Of a stretch of DNA of 64,000 nucleotides, positions 30,805-42,996 are shown in pieces. Numbering within the stretch: position 1 is the first letter of the stretch; every line of letters begins with the position of its first letter. Origin of the DNA: Buxus sempervirens (lineage: Eukaryota; Streptophyta; Magnoliopsida; Buxales; Buxaceae); NCBI GenBank assembly GCA_947561395.2, contig OX387191.1:33621439-33685438 (forward strand). The letters are read 5' to 3'. A model generated the notes under the pieces. It saw only the letters and a program-made list of their open reading frames with translations. It made no database searches and was not told the DNA's origin. Position numbers and translations under genes: made by a program.

Positions 30805-33324
30805 TGTGAAACCTTAGTTCCAATACCCTTAGCATACCTTAATCAGTGAGTGTGTTGTGTAGGTGAAGCTGGAGAAGTCCAAGCTTGAAGCCAATCAAAG
30901 TGGCTAAGCCCTAGCTCGTTAGTAGCCTATGAAGGTGAGCAATCTCTAGTTATTGGATAAAATTTATTATTGTGAGAAAATAGCTAAGTGTTGGTTGATA
31001 TGTGCAAATAGGAGGAGGAGTGGCAAAACTGTAAAATTTGTTGTCTTGTGGGAGAATTTTTGCTTAAGTGAAGGAAACCCAAGGGAAAGCCATATACGAT
31101 CAAACCCCTTCCCTACTCTTTCTTCTTCACTTCCCTCTTCTCTTCTCCCACTCTTATTTCTTTTTCCCTTTGATTCCTTCTTCTCATTTTGTTCTTCTCA
31201 TCACATCCCATTCACCTTGAACCCACTTGAAGAACCCTTGCAAGAAAAGAAAAGAAAGGAAGAAGTGGAGCAAGCATTGGTGAGATTCGTGGAGCAAGCA
31301 ACCAAGGGAGCAAGGTGCTGCTCGTGGGTTACATTAGGCTAGACAACTTGCTTGAGTGATTGCAAGAGGTAAGCAACACTACCCCCACCAATATTTCAAG
31401 TTTTAGCCATTTTCGTATGTAAGTGAGAAACCTAGGGTTTGAGATAGGAAATGGTTTATTTGCACAAATAGGGGTAATTTCTTTTAGGGGTTTTGTAGAG
31501 AGTAGATAACTACACATGTTAGGAGCAATTTAGAACCCAAAAACACCAAAAACAAGTGAGATTTGAGAAAAACCACAAATCCCAAAAGTTTGGATTTCGC
31601 GAACTGTCGAGAAGCACAGTCGCCTGAACCACCGCTCGAGCGCGGTATTGGGCGCCCTTTTTAGGTAAAGACTTAAGGCATGGCCGCTTGAGCGACTGTT
31701 CGAGTGACTTGCCTGAAACAAAGAACCCGAGAGCGACTGTTCGAGTGACCTGCCTGTCCAAATTTTCCAAAAATGTGATTTTTAGCCTAGATCAAACTAC
31801 CAAATGTTTTTATTCAAATCCAACCTATGTATAAGTAAGAGTTAGGTGTCTAGGAAGTGTTCCAATTGGAAGTATCTCAAAATTCCAAATAACAAGGATT
31901 TTGGGTACGTTTTGCTAAAGAAGGTCTTCTAGAGAGTTTCTGTCCCAGATTCCTATAGAAGTAGGATAATTTGATTCCGTCACTTCGAGCACCTTCCAAA
32001 TGACCCTTGGAAGTAGGAAACAAGGACCAAAACCAAGTTATACGAATTTCCCAAGAGTTGAGGCATAGGTTGCCCGAGTGAGCCATGAAATGTAAAGAGT
32101 ATCATGAAACTTGTATTTTGGAGTATCTTATCAGTATGCAATTTATTTTAGGGCATTGTCCCATTTGTTAGCATGCCATATGTTGATAGCATGAGATGTT
32201 TATCATTGCTTACTCTAAGGCATGAAATGTATGACATTAGGGCGTTGGCCCATTATTTGATTGGCATGAGATGAAAGGGCAGTGGCCCATGGTTATTGAT
32301 TTTGAATGGAGGGCAATGGCCCAAAATCCATGAGAAATGAAAGAGGGCTTGGCCCAAGATTGACTCGGGTAAGGCCACGGGCTAACCTTGAGTACTTTCC
32401 ATGCAAGTTTGCATGTCATATTATTGTGAAATTAGATTGAATAAACACACTGGCATAATGAACCCTTAAAATATGGATCCATAGACTTAAATAGGAATGT
32501 TGTATATATGTGCCATGAACAAGTGTATTGTTATTGTTACTGTTCTCTATTGTGATATCATCCCGGCACCAGCAACATCGGTGGCCGATGCTCATTTGTT
32601 ACGGGAAATCGGCAATGGATGCCTGTACGTCAAGGGGAATCAGCGTATGGATGCCTACGTCAAGGGGAATCGGCGTGGATGCCTAGCCACCATGTGGAAT
32701 CGGTGAAGCTAGATGGGGTCATGTGCAGTATATATAACATCCTAGATAACCAAGTGATAAGAATTGAATATATGATTGCTATTAAATGGATTACTTGTAC
32801 ACCTGAGCACAGGCATGCACCTATGGTATGACACCAAGTTGCCGTTGTTTTGTAGTCTTAAAACTACCCGCATGCCATGGTTTTATCGAAGGATATTTGT
32901 ATCAACTGCGTTTTCACCGAGCATGCATGTGTTGCTTACTGAGACACCCGTCTCACAGTTGTTTTATCTCTTATTTTCAGATCTATCATCATCCTGTGTG
33001 AAGGACCGGGCTAGGGGATAGAGGCAAGGAAAAGGCCGTTGGGTATAGAGAGGAAGATTACTATAGGACTTAGGTTTTATTTCTGTCATACATGTATAGT
33101 TTCTTTTGGATTGTAAATCTTACATTTTGAGAGGAGTGATTAGTCACCCACCACCTTGTAATCAATTTACATGTCTCGTCATATTTCTTTTATATAAAAA
33201 CACTTGCACTTGTTAGGAAAAAGTTTTAAATCCTCCGCATTTCTTTAGGTCGAAAGACCAACCCGTCATGGCCTGGGACAGAGGGAATGCCTTGGAGAGG
33301 CATACCTGGTTCTGGGGCATGACA
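30805..33324 (+). mobile_element. Probable solo LTR (GGGGCATGACA-ending family)
   Basis: Start TGTGAAACC (diverged from the family start), end TCTGGGGCATGACA. Flanks ttcac (30800-30804) and ttcgc (33325-33329) are 5-bp repeats with one mismatch. Internal blocks match relatives at 8397-10818 and 14384-21151: ggtgaagctggagaagtcc near 30862, gattttgggtacgtttt near 31897, and a gcttactgagacacccgtctcaca block before a ttattttcag tract near 32940-32980. A region of agggc-ttggccca motifs (32150-32400) is low complexity. No coding domain. Confidence 0.65.
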
Positions 33325-33329
33325 TTCGC

Positions 33330-33882
33330 CCTCAAAGTTTAAGAGATATTTTAGGGAGACAGTAAGAGATTGAGAGTTAAGAGGTTCAGTAGGGGTCAAT
33401 TATCTTGTAAAATTGAGAGGGTCAATACTATCTTTTTATACTAAAAAAAGGAGTCAAGGTATTGAAGCAAGCTCACATATGTCTCGTTATGGAAAGAGAC
33501 TCATCATCTGGACTTAATGACACTCCAGAAATCTCCCCAAAGAGATCTTATAGATTTGCACAAAATCTGCTGGTCTTGCCACGACCATGAATTGCCCATC
33601 TAAGGAGTAATGGACTCATTGCAATGCACCCATGTTTCCCTAGAGCATTACACCGAAGTTTTCCTTGACTCCTTTATTAAATTTATGGTGCAATCTGATT
33701 TGAAAACATTCAAGGCCTAAAGAGTCTGAACGTGTTGGACTAAATTGCTACAAAATCATTTGTATGCTTAATATATCAAAGCACCATCTACTTGTTTCAA
33801 GACAATATTAGCACTATAATCACCAACCACATTTTTTACACATGAACCACACACACAGAGGTTGGTGAGCTACCAAGAACCC
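33330..33882. other. Unassigned spacer left of the copia element
   Basis: No recognisable coding sequence or repeat. It is the left flank of the copia 3' LTR and does not resemble the right flank at 44208, which is part of a different LTR. Confidence 0.4.
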
Positions 33883-35057
33883 TGAAAGAGTAGAGGACTA
33901 CTCTATAGGTCCACGATCTACAACAATTAAGAATTTAACAATGCGGAAACATACACATAGAGAATTATACGAGGAAACCTAAATCCAGATCCAGGAAAAA
34001 CCTCGAGTCTATATGAGGCGACTAACCCTTCGAATTTCCACTATTGAATGAAAAGACAATTACAAAGGAGCACACACTTAACCTTTACAATTGAACTCAC
34101 TCAACAGCAATCCACAGCTCGAATCCACGAACTGCAACACAGCTTGAATCCACAAGCTGCAAACCACGATCAATCCAGATCGCAAACAATCACTCAACAG
34201 TGATCCACAGTTCGAATCCATGAACTGCAACACAGCTTGAATCCACAAGCTGCAGAACACGATCAATCCAGATCGCAACAATCACCTCAGAGTCCACTGA
34301 GACGATCCAATGCAGTAGGAATCCACCTCTGCATCTAACAAAGTCGATCACCAATCCAGGCGATCACACGATCAGGTGAAGTTCCGAATTGAAGAAGAAT
34401 CCTCAACCTTCAATTCCAGGCGATCTATCTCAGATCTCCCCCTCACTCGATCACCGACTCTCTAAAGAAGAATTGATCGAATCTCGAACACCTCAAGATC
34501 CGAAATCAAATTGATCCAAAGAAAAAAGTCATTTCTAAAAAATTACAGCTCGTCTATTTAAAGGAGAAAACTCAGATCGCGTCGAGCGCTGGTGGCGTCG
34601 TGGTGCGATCGGGGTAGACGGCTGGAAGCAAACTCAAGTCCCGCTTAGAACAAGTTGAATCAGATAAGGGCGCGTTGCTAGCGGGAGGGAACGCGGCATG
34701 TACACAGCTGATCATAGAATCTTCAATCTCGCTCTGCGCTACCAGCGGTGTGTCGGCGTCGCCTTACGACGCTAGTGCACGTACCTTACTTTCAAAGCAC
34801 TGTTTCACTTATGCACTGCCAGCGGAGTGGCAGCGGCGTTGTTCATCGGAAGTGCCTTTACAAGAGATGCTTTATTTAGACAATCTTTCATTTCCTTAAG
34901 CTACCAGCGGCGTGGTAGCTGTGTGGCAGCATCGTCTTCTTCTTCTTTACTAAATTCACTGAATTTTCATTATTTAATCTGCACATCTTGAAGATTATTA
35001 GAAGACATAATTTGTCAAACATTTGCCATAAAGGAAGTGTGAGTTTTCACACTTACA
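33883..35057 (-). repeat. 3' LTR of the copia element
   Basis: 1175 bp, minus-strand TGTAAGTGTG...CTCTTTCA. TATA-like CTTTAAATA at 34555-34563 (minus). Upstream of it are palindromes: AGCTACCA...TGGTAGCT at 34899-34920 and CTGCCA...TGGCAG at 34816-34833. Two copies of a 93-bp tandem unit (acagctcg/acagttcg at 34114 and 34207) replace the three 69-bp copies of the other LTR. Confidence 0.9.
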
Positions 35058-35068
35058 ATCTCCCCCTT
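35058..35068 (-). other. Polypurine tract next to 3' LTR
   Basis: Minus strand AAGGGGGAGAT directly before the 3' LTR start at 35057. It is the expected primer for plus-strand DNA synthesis. Confidence 0.85.
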
Positions 35069-35516
35069 GGCAAATGCCTGACAACAACCTTAAACCAGTG
35101 TTTAATATCAACCTCAGTTAATATTGATTTCCATTTAAGAATTTAAAACCACACTGATAAGAGAGACACAATGATTTGGGAGAATCCAGAATTTCATTCA
35201 TTAAAAAAAAATCCTTTCTTCCAACATATACACATATATCCAACCAAATACATACACAGCCAATCAACAGAAAACTTCCCTCACAAACCCATAGAAAACT
35301 CCCCCACAAACCAACTTTCAGAAACTACTAAAAACAACATAAGAACAGCATAAAGAAGAAAAAAAATAACAACAAGCAGCAAGCAGCAACAACCCAGCAG
35401 CAAGCAGCAACAACCCAGCAGAATCATCATCCAAAAAACTCCCCCTTTCTGGAAGGTGGTTTTGGTTCCCAAGTCCTTGAGTAATGCTTGTATGCGTCTT
35501 GGGACCGAGAGTGCAG
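35069..35516. other. 3' untranslated region of the copia element
   Basis: No gene. Contains an A-rich stretch and two tandem copies of a cagcaagcagcaacaacc-type unit at about 35370-35423. A duplicated cccccttt (minus AAAGGGGG) at about 35440-35448 could be a second polypurine tract. Confidence 0.5.
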
Positions 35517-36716
35517 CTAGCAGAGTTTGTGATCCATCTCCAATTGTGTCCTTCGAATGCTGTTCAGAAAATGATCAGCTTCATTCTGCATTCGTTGCTG
35601 AGCAGCAACATCCCGTTGTACCTCACCACAGGTAAAATCAACATCCTTTGCAAGCTTCTCCATCTTCTCTTGGGTCTCTGATTTGAACATGCTCATCATG
35701 AGCATGTGAGCCCTAACTTCAGAATTGAAAGCCTCCTGGGAGGCTTGCATGGAATTCAGTTTTTCCTTAATTGCCACAGCATCAGAGCTGGACAAAGAGG
35801 ACTGAGAAGAAGAGGGTTCAGAAGACACCAAACGAAAAGGATTTGCTCGTTTACTTCTAGTCAGAGTGGAGGAATCAATGGGAGGTCTGGGATGCAGAAT
35901 CATTTCAACAGGATCAGGGAGAACCCCCTGGTGAATGCAGAGATAAGTGATGAAGATGCCAAACGGAAGAGCAGCAGTCTTGGATTTTAAATTCCGAGAC
36001 TGAAGGATCTGATGGAATATGATGAAGGGAAGACAGACACTGTCTTTGTTCCAGATAGCATGAAGAAGTCGAGCTCTAGAGTGAGAAATCTCAGAATGGT
36101 GATCTGAGGGAACAAGAGAAGCACACACAAACAGATTCAAGATCCGGAGAAGATCTTGAAGAGAGCCATGAGGAAGGTAGTTGGGCTTGTTTTTGATGGA
36201 GGTGGGAGCACCCTGAACAATAAGAGAAGGAATAATAGACTCCATGGGAGGATCAGTATGAGAATCAAGAAAGTTAAAGGAAGGAGAATCAACAAGGGGC
36301 AGTTCGAGAAGAGAGGAGATAAGCTCTTTCGAGAAGTCGAAAGAGATACCCCTGACATAGGCTTTGACATAGCCTTGATTGGCAAGATGAAGATGGTGGA
36401 GGTTCGAATAAAATTCTCGAACCAGGTCTGGATATGCAAAACCACTGATCAAAGCAAATTTTTTCCAACCATTGTCCGAAAACAATGAGTAGAGATGAGA
36501 TTCAGAAAAAGACTTAAGCTTAATGGCCCTTTCCAAAAGGAGTGGCCTGTGCTTGAAGAACTCATTAAAATCAGATAAACCATTCCCAAGGAATAGTTCA
36601 GAGGAATAAGAAGGGGAAGGGGGTCTCACTGGAGGAGAAGAGATAACAGGAGAAGACCTCACAAGAGGAGAAGATGTGGAAGGAGAATCAGTCCTTGATT
36701 TTCTCTTGAGAGGCAT
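35517..36716 (-). CDS. Third ORF of the Sirevirus element (envelope position, PF20167-like)
   Basis: 399 codons, intact from a true ATG. The N-terminus (1-40) is Ser/Pro-rich. Residues 81-140 (GWKKF, LVREFYSNL, YVRGISFDFS, LLELP) and 249-265 (ALPFGIFITYLCIHQGV) match the pattern of the family called putative plant transposon protein (PF20167), commonly found in third ORFs of plant LTR elements. Residues about 310-399 form a Ser-rich stretch then a long charged coiled coil. I see no convincing signal peptide or transmembrane segment, so an envelope role is doubtful despite the position. Function is unknown. Remaining open while pol is broken is notable. Confidence 0.75.
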   Translation of the reverse strand: MPLKRKSRTDSPSTSSPLVRSSPVISSPPVRPPSPSYSSELFLGNGLSDFNEFFKHRPLLLERAIKLKSFSESHLYSLFSDNGWKKFALISGFAYPDLVREFYSNLHHLHLANQGYVKAYVRGISFDFSKELISSLLELPLVDSPSFNFLDSHTDPPMESIIPSLIVQGAPTSIKNKPNYLPHGSLQDLLRILNLFVCASLVPSDHHSEISHSRARLLHAIWNKDSVCLPFIIFHQILQSRNLKSKTAALPFGIFITYLCIHQGVLPDPVEMILHPRPPIDSSTLTRSKRANPFRLVSSEPSSSQSSLSSSDAVAIKEKLNSMQASQEAFNSEVRAHMLMMSMFKSETQEKMEKLAKDVDFTCGEVQRDVAAQQRMQNEADHFLNSIRRTQLEMDHKLC

Positions 36717-37980
36717 GGTGAAGATTTAGAAAAAAATGAAAGAGAGAGAACAAACAGACAGAACCAAGCAATGCACGATAAAGCCCTAATGGCAGAATAA
36801 TCTACCAAACCCTAGCTAAGAAGAACGAGAGAAGGCCACTGAAATAGGAAGCAGAAAATGGAGAAGCAAGATGAAGACAGTAAAAAAAATTTTACCTGAA
36901 CAGTGGATAAGGTGACGGAGGGTAAGCACGAAGGCAGAGAATGACCACGACGCGAGGAGCGAGGTGAAAAGCAGAGAGAGTAAAAAAAACAGAGGTAAAA
37001 AAAATGAAATAGATTTCCCCCTTTTATAGGGAAAAATATTTCGCTGCCAGCGTGCATCCAGCGACGCATACCACGGCAGGTGCTAAAGCACGAAGTAGAG
37101 GAGAGGCTACCAGCACACTTCTAGCGATGTAGAAGGTGCACATGCACACTCAAAAAGAAATACACTCATAAGGCAAAAATTTATAAAAAGAGTTTGAACT
37201 ATTCTTCATGAAAAAAAATCATACTTCTAAACACAAAGCTAAGATTTTAACTAAACTAAAATCATCCAGATAATCAACTGTTATTCAATCCAAGAAGTAC
37301 TTATTCACAAAACTGATCTTAAGGAACATATCAAGGTTAATTCAGATGTGACACATTTCATATCTATGACCAAAATTCCTTCATGGTTTCTCATACTATA
37401 AATTTTCTTCAAGATATTGAGCTCATATGCATATTAATTAGTCAATGCTTGTGTAGTGTGTGAAAAACATTTTTTTTGACTTTTACACTTTATACATATG
37501 GAAGGCTATTTTAGTGTAATCATACTTGGAAAGTATAGACATACCCCAACTTCATTTTGGTGGCCTTCGCACATCAGAGATAGGTAGCCTTTTCTGATCT
37601 CTTTTTCTTTTCTTTTTGTAGAAGGCATTGACCCTTAAAAAACCTGAGTTTACAGTTCATTCCAAGGATATACCTTCTTTCTCTTTTTCTTTTTGAGAAT
37701 TACAGTGGCTTTCACTCTAATCTCTATGGCAGCCATTTCCAAAACTTTTCTTTTCATAAAGTTGATAGCCTATAGAATCCAAGCTTCAAACACACAATAA
37801 ACTTCAATGCACAAAAGTGTTTAAGACAAAAAATGATAGTTGATTATAAGACATTTCTATCAATATGCATAGACTCAAGCTTCCTGAATTAAGATTTCAG
37901 TATCAAGAACACACAAGATCATTTTGAACAGATATGTAGATTATTTTACATCTAAATTAACTCAAAACAGAACCTGATTT
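36717..37980. other. Non-coding gap between RNase H and third ORF, with putative internal promoter
   Basis: 1.26 kb without a gene, as usual in Sireviruses. On the minus strand a TATA box CTATAAAAG (37021-37029) is preceded by an imperfect palindrome (37042-37079, arms containing CTGCC/GGCAG and CCAGCG blocks) and followed about 305 bp later by the ATG of the third ORF. The ccagcg/gctaccagc wording recalls the palindromes in the LTR. Confidence 0.5.
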
Positions 37981-39063
37981 TCAGTTTTGAGAACAAACTC
38001 CTAGGGATTTCCTAAGAGTTTCAAATCTGTTCTGATCTAAAGGTTTAGTGAAAATGTCAGCCAACTGTTTTTCAGTAGATATATATTCAATCAAAACAGT
38101 TTTGTCTTCAATTAACTCTCTTATAAAGTGATGCCTGATGTCTATATGTTTGGTCCTTGAGTGTTGAACAGGATTTTTGGAAATATTTATGGCACTTTGA
38201 TTGCCACAGAAGAGAATTGTTTGATCCTGATCTAAACCATAATCAGAAAGCATTTGTTTCATCCAAATTAGTTGAGTACAACTGCTACCTGCAGCAATGT
38301 ACTCTGCTTCAGCAGTACTCAGAGAAACTGAGTTTTGCTTTTTGCTTAACCAAGCAATGAGATTATTACCCATATAAAAGCAACCACCAGAGGTGCTTTT
38401 CCTATCATCCATACACCCAGCCCAATCAGCATCAGTGTATCCAGTCAGATATGGGTTTGTTTCTTTGGAAAACCAAATTCCCAGATCAACAGTACCATTA
38501 ACATACTTTATAATCCTTTTAATAGCATTTAGATGAGATTCTTTAGGATTGGCCTGATATCTTGCACAAACTCCAACACTAAAACTTATATTAGGTCTAC
38601 TTGCTGTTAAGTACAGAAGACTTCCAATCATTCCTCTGTACAATGTAGGATCTACATCCTTCCTAGATTCATCTTTTCCAAACTTTAAACTAGTACTCAT
38701 AGGAGTCCTAGCATGTTTTGCATGAACCAAACTGAATCTCTTGACTAGATTTCTTGCATATTTTGCTTGAGAGATAAAAATCCCTTGATTTGATTGATAA
38801 ATCTGAAGTCCTAGGAAAAAGTTCAGTTCACCCATCATACTCATCTCAAATTCACTTTTCATTAAGTCTCCAAAGGAGTGAGCATGATTTTCAGAAGTAG
38901 ATCCAAACACTATGTCATCAACATAGATTTGAGCAATCAAAATATGTTTGGACTCTCTTTGAATAAAGAGAGTTTTATCCACATTTCTTCTCATAAAACC
39001 AGATTCAAGTAAAAAAGAGGTGAGTCTCCTTATACCAAGCTCTAGGAGCTTGTTTGAGACCAT
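37981..39063 (-). CDS. Copia RT second part and RNase H (frameshifted)
   Basis: Carries the RT catalytic YVDD at residues 47-50 (38914-38925), [11 protein letters not shown], and the copia linker [16 protein letters not shown]. RNase H follows with GYTDADWAG (first Asp), [23 protein letters not shown] (Glu), and the closing [12 protein letters not shown] and ADIFTKPL motifs. The terminal TKPL plus short tail is normal for copia pol. All residues expected for RT and RNase H activity in this part look intact, so the damage lies mainly in the two frameshifts upstream. No spliced or recoded link to the preceding frame is evident. Confidence 0.9.
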   Translation of the reverse strand: MVSNKLLELGIRRLTSFLLESGFMRRNVDKTLFIQRESKHILIAQIYVDDIVFGSTSENHAHSFGDLMKSEFEMSMMGELNFFLGLQIYQSNQGIFISQAKYARNLVKRFSLVHAKHARTPMSTSLKFGKDESRKDVDPTLYRGMIGSLLYLTASRPNISFSVGVCARYQANPKESHLNAIKRIIKYVNGTVDLGIWFSKETNPYLTGYTDADWAGCMDDRKSTSGGCFYMGNNLIAWLSKKQNSVSLSTAEAEYIAAGSSCTQLIWMKQMLSDYGLDQDQTILFCGNQSAINISKNPVQHSRTKHIDIRHHFIRELIEDKTVLIEYISTEKQLADIFTKPLDQNRFETLRKSLGVCSQN

Positions 39064-40216
39064 ACAAAGCCTTGTTCAGCTTATAAACATGTTTAGGATG
39101 ATTTGAGTCCTCAAATCCTTTAGGTTGCTCTACATAAACCTCTTCATTCAGATATCCATTCAAGAATGCACTCTTAACATCCATTTGAAACAGTTTGAAC
39201 TTCAAATAGCAAGCAATGGACAATAGCAATCTGATTGACTCTAACCTAGCTGCAGGGGCAAAGGTTTCATCAAAATCTATTCCTTCTACTTGAGTGTATC
39301 CCTGAGCAACAAGCCTAGCTTTATTTCTGGTTATAACCCCATTTTCATCAGATTTGTTCTTAAAAATCCATTTGGTTCCTATCACATTCAGATTAGAGGG
39401 TCTTTCAACCAATTCCCATACATCATTTCTAGTGAATTGGTTTAGTTCTTCATGCATAGCATTCAACCAAGAGTCATCCAACAAGGCATCTTTATAAGAT
39501 TTTGGCTCAAATTGAGATAGATAAGAAGAAAATCTTACCTCATTATGTAATTGATGTCTTGTTCTTACACCATCTGAAATATTTCCAACAATTTGCTCAG
39601 TTGGGTGATCTTTGAGAGTTTTTGTCAGAGGAACAACTTCATTGCTTGAGGAAGCATCTCTGATTTCATCCTCTTCATCTACAACCTGTAAAAGTTCACA
39701 GTCAGTTCCTTCATCATCTATTAACACATTAATAGATTCCATTACAACAGATTTTTTCAAGTTAAAAACTCTGTATGCTCTACTAGAAGAAGAATATCCT
39801 AGAAAGATTCCTTCATCACTTCTAGAATCAAATTTTCCTAGATTTTCTCTGTCCCTTAGAATATAGCATTTACTTCCAAAGACTCTAAAATATTTTAAGT
39901 TTGGCTGTTTTCCTTTCCAAATTTCATAAGGAGTTTGTTTCCACCCAGATCTGACATATACTCTGTTACTTATATAACAGGCAGTGTTTATTGCTTCAGC
40001 CCAGAATTTTGTTGACACTTTCTTGGCTATCATTATGGTTCTAGCCATTTCTTGCAAAACTCTATTTTTCCTTTCCACAACTCCATTTTGCTGTGGAGTC
40101 TTAGGAGCAGAAAATTCATGTTTAATTCCTTGTTCTTCACAGAATTTGGAGAACATCTGATTTTCAAATTCTGTCCCATGATCAGATCTTATTCTAACAA
40201 TCCTCCATATTTGCAA
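39005..40216 (-). CDS. Copia integrase end and RT first part (frameshifted)
   Basis: Overlaps the upstream frame by 28 bp in another register. Residues 9-19 give [10 protein letters not shown] with the second catalytic Asp; [11 protein letters not shown] has the catalytic Glu of the DDE triad. The copia RT follows: [44 protein letters not shown] and [12 protein letters not shown] (first catalytic Asp), then LKQAPRAWY. The frame closes at 39005 because of a second single-base shift inside RT, before the YVDD box. The listed start is not a natural initiation site; the segment is part of a polyprotein. Confidence 0.9.
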   Translation of the reverse strand: MQIWRIVRIRSDHGTEFENQMFSKFCEEQGIKHEFSAPKTPQQNGVVERKNRVLQEMARTIMIAKKVSTKFWAEAINTACYISNRVYVRSGWKQTPYEIWKGKQPNLKYFRVFGSKCYILRDRENLGKFDSRSDEGIFLGYSSSSRAYRVFNLKKSVVMESINVLIDDEGTDCELLQVVDEEDEIRDASSSNEVVPLTKTLKDHPTEQIVGNISDGVRTRHQLHNEVRFSSYLSQFEPKSYKDALLDDSWLNAMHEELNQFTRNDVWELVERPSNLNVIGTKWIFKNKSDENGVITRNKARLVAQGYTQVEGIDFDETFAPAARLESIRLLLSIACYLKFKLFQMDVKSAFLNGYLNEEVYVEQPKGFEDSNHPKHVYKLNKALYGLKQAPRAWYKETHLFFT

Positions 40217-42936
40217 GTTCTTTCAACTTGAATTTGACAGCACAATTGTTTAAAACAATCAAAACATTCAGATTTTTCTCTTAGAAAATTTACCCAGGTG
40301 TATCTACTGTAGTCATCTACAGCAACAAAGATATACCTCTTTCCTCCAAGACTTTCAGTCTTTGTAGGTCCCATTAAGTCCATATGAATCAGTTCTAATG
40401 GTCTAGAGGTTCCTACAATGTTGGTTTTCTTGTGTGTGGCTTTGATTTGTTTTCCTTGATTGCAAGGACCACACATTCCTTTCTTTTTATTGTTCCCAAA
40501 CTTGGGAATTCCTCTAACCAATTCAGACTTAGAGATTTTTGACAAATCTCTATAGTTAATGTGACCAAGTCTTCTATGCCACAAATCAATTTCATTACAT
40601 ACAGAAGGTTTTAAAGATTTTTCATTGTTTCCAATGATTCCATAACAATTGTCACTTGTTCTTACACCTATAAGAACAGTTGTACCAGAATTATCCAAAA
40701 TTTTACATTCTTTTCTGGTAAAATTGACAAACAACCTTGAATCACATAACTGTCTAATACTGATTAAGTTTGCCTTTAAACCAGAAACAAATAAAACATT
40801 TTTTAGACAAACTCCATTTGGACCAGTTACTGTTCCTTTACCTTTAACTTGAGAAGTGCTTCCATCACCAAATGTTACACTTCCACCAAAATATTCTTCA
40901 AAAGTACTGAACATAGATTTATTTCCACACATATGTCTTGAACAACCACTATCCAAGTACCACATGTTTACATCATGAACTTTTAAAGCAATATGAACCA
41001 CATTTGCAACTAAGGAATCTTTTATAACCCAAATCTGTTTTTCAGGAGTTTTCTGAGAAGTACCTTCATCAACTACTTGAGATTTTGAAGGAAGTTTCTT
41101 TGACAGATTTGTAACTTCCTTATTTAATGTTTCAGTCAATTTTAACAGGGAATCAAATTTGTTGTATAAATCCAGGGACTGACTTTGATTTACTTTCCTC
41201 TTATTGTCAAAATATCCCTCAGGAAAACCATGCAAAACATAACACTTTGGTCTTATATGACCCTTTTTATTGCAGTGATGGCACACAGGTATGAACCTAT
41301 GTTCAGAAAAATCAACATTTCCAGATTTGACAGTATTTCCAAACTGTACAGATTTAGATTTCTCAGATGTTGAAGATTTACCTGTTGGTCTTACTTCTCC
41401 AGCAGAGATTTTCTGTGAAGATTCCTTATTTTGATTACTTACACTCATTCTCTTTTCAGCAGAATTTGAGCTTTCAGGAACTTCCTTTGAAGTTGATTCC
41501 TCATCCATTTGATGATTTCCTGCAGAAGAATTTGAAGCATTAGATTTTATTGAATTTGAAACTTTCTCAAGTTTAATCACTTTACCTTGAAGTGCAGAAA
41601 TCTGAGCTTCCTTTTCTTTTAATTTTTTAGTTTTTTCAGTCAAAGAAGTTACCAGAGAATTTTCTTTGGCATGTCTTTCAAGTAACTTCTTGTTTATTGA
41701 ATTTATTTCTGCAAGAGCTTTATTTTTCTTTGTTTCTGATTCCTTCAATTTTTTTCTCAGTTTCTTGACTTTGTTCTGAGCTCTATTGAATTCCTTATAG
41801 AGCTGATTGTAGGCTTCTTGTAATTCTTCTTCATCATCTGATAAAGTCTCTTTATTATCTCCTGCAATTCCAGAGATTGAACTACCAGAAGAAGATGAGT
41901 AAAAGGAATTGAAAGCAGTAAAATTAGCAGAAATATCCTCATCAGATTGTGAAGAATTATCAGTATTACTGTCATCCCAAGTAACCTGATAATTTGTCTT
42001 TTTCTTTTTATCCTTTGAGGGACAATCAGAGGCAACATGTCCAAATCCTCTACATTTGTAACATTGAACTTCATTATTCTGAGAAAATTTCTTCTCCTTT
42101 CTTAGATCAGAAATTTTCTTATCAGATCTCCTATTTGATCTGTCCATGGATGATGAAGAATTAGATTGTCTCTTTTTAAACATTCTCTTAAACTTTTTAG
42201 CTAAGAGAACTAATTCATCCATATCTACATCAAAATTATCTGATTCTTCAGTATTTACAGATTTTAGAGCTATTCCTTTACTCCTTTTAGGAATATTCAG
42301 ATCTAGCTCATAAGTCTGTAAAGATCCTACCAGATCTTCAATTCTCATGGTATCCACATCTTTTGCCTCTTGAATGGCAGTAACTTTTGGTCTGAATTTT
42401 TCAGGCAAAGATCTCAAGATCTTTCTAACAACCTTAGATGTAGAGATCTTTTCTCCAAGGTTAAAACTCGAATTAACAATATCCGAAAGTCTAGCATAAA
42501 ATTCATCAAAAGACTCATCATCTTTCATGTATAGAGTTTCGAAAGATGTTGTAAGTCTTTGAAGTCTAGACAGCTTGACAGCTGAGGTTCCTTCATGAGT
42601 GACCTCAAGAATGTCCCAAGCTTCCTTACCTACTTCACATGAGGAAATTCTCCTGAATTCCTCAACACTTACAGCACAAAATAAAGCATTCATTGCCTTG
42701 TTGTTCCATCCACATAGATCAGATTCAGCTTTACTCCACTGATCATGAGGTTTAGGCATCACAACACCTCCTTCTGTTGTGATCTCAGGTGGATGATAAC
42801 CATTATATACTGAGAGCCAGACACGCTCATCGATAGATTTCAGGTAAGCTCTCATCCTTGCTTTCCAGTAAGAATAATTGTTACCTTCGAATAATGGAGG
42901 TCTAGAGGCAGATCCTCCTTCTTTTCCAAAGTCCAT
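40189..42936 (-). CDS. Copia Gag-protease-integrase (first part of gag-pol)
   Basis: 915 codons from a true ATG, 60 bp after the LTR. Gag begins with the UBN2-type region ([13 protein letters not shown]). It has a CCHC zinc knuckle near residue 291 ([14 protein letters not shown]), a Lys/Glu-rich coiled coil about 370-460, and a second CCHC near 550 ([14 protein letters not shown]). The aspartic protease shows [10 protein letters not shown] near 657. The integrase starts with LWHRRLGH and CGPCNQGK (HHCC zinc site, about 782-825), then HMDLMGP with the first catalytic Asp near 852. The frame is lost after CQIQVERT by a one-base change at about 40200-40216, before the second catalytic Asp. Gag packages the RNA; protease and integrase mature the particle and insert the cDNA. 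Confidence 0.9.
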   Translation of the reverse strand: MDFGKEGGSASRPPLFEGNNYSYWKARMRAYLKSIDERVWLSVYNGYHPPEITTEGGVVMPKPHDQWSKAESDLCGWNNKAMNALFCAVSVEEFRRISSCEVGKEAWDILEVTHEGTSAVKLSRLQRLTTSFETLYMKDDESFDEFYARLSDIVNSSFNLGEKISTSKVVRKILRSLPEKFRPKVTAIQEAKDVDTMRIEDLVGSLQTYELDLNIPKRSKGIALKSVNTEESDNFDVDMDELVLLAKKFKRMFKKRQSNSSSSMDRSNRRSDKKISDLRKEKKFSQNNEVQCYKCRGFGHVASDCPSKDKKKKTNYQVTWDDSNTDNSSQSDEDISANFTAFNSFYSSSSGSSISGIAGDNKETLSDDEEELQEAYNQLYKEFNRAQNKVKKLRKKLKESETKKNKALAEINSINKKLLERHAKENSLVTSLTEKTKKLKEKEAQISALQGKVIKLEKVSNSIKSNASNSSAGNHQMDEESTSKEVPESSNSAEKRMSVSNQNKESSQKISAGEVRPTGKSSTSEKSKSVQFGNTVKSGNVDFSEHRFIPVCHHCNKKGHIRPKCYVLHGFPEGYFDNKRKVNQSQSLDLYNKFDSLLKLTETLNKEVTNLSKKLPSKSQVVDEGTSQKTPEKQIWVIKDSLVANVVHIALKVHDVNMWYLDSGCSRHMCGNKSMFSTFEEYFGGSVTFGDGSTSQVKGKGTVTGPNGVCLKNVLFVSGLKANLISIRQLCDSRLFVNFTRKECKILDNSGTTVLIGVRTSDNCYGIIGNNEKSLKPSVCNEIDLWHRRLGHINYRDLSKISKSELVRGIPKFGNNKKKGMCGPCNQGKQIKATHKKTNIVGTSRPLELIHMDLMGPTKTESLGGKRYIFVAVDDYSRYTWVNFLREKSECFDCFKQLCCQIQVERTCKYGGLLE

Positions 42937-42981
42937 GCTATAGATCTAGATCACACTTTGTATAACAATTCAAAGTGAATA

Positions 42982-42994
42982 GGCTTTGATACCA
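42982..42994 (-). other. Primer binding site (initiator Met-tRNA type)
   Basis: Two bases after the 5' LTR the minus strand reads TGGTATCAAAGCC, the plant copia PBS complementary to the 3' end of initiator methionine tRNA (usual form TGGTATCAGAGC), with one A/G difference. Confidence 0.9.
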
Positions 42995-42996
42995 AT

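Noticed and set aside
36839-36895. Short intron upstream of the third copia ORF
   Set aside because: A GTAAA donor and a good TTTCAG acceptor exist on the minus strand, but the 57-bp distance is below the usual plant intron minimum.
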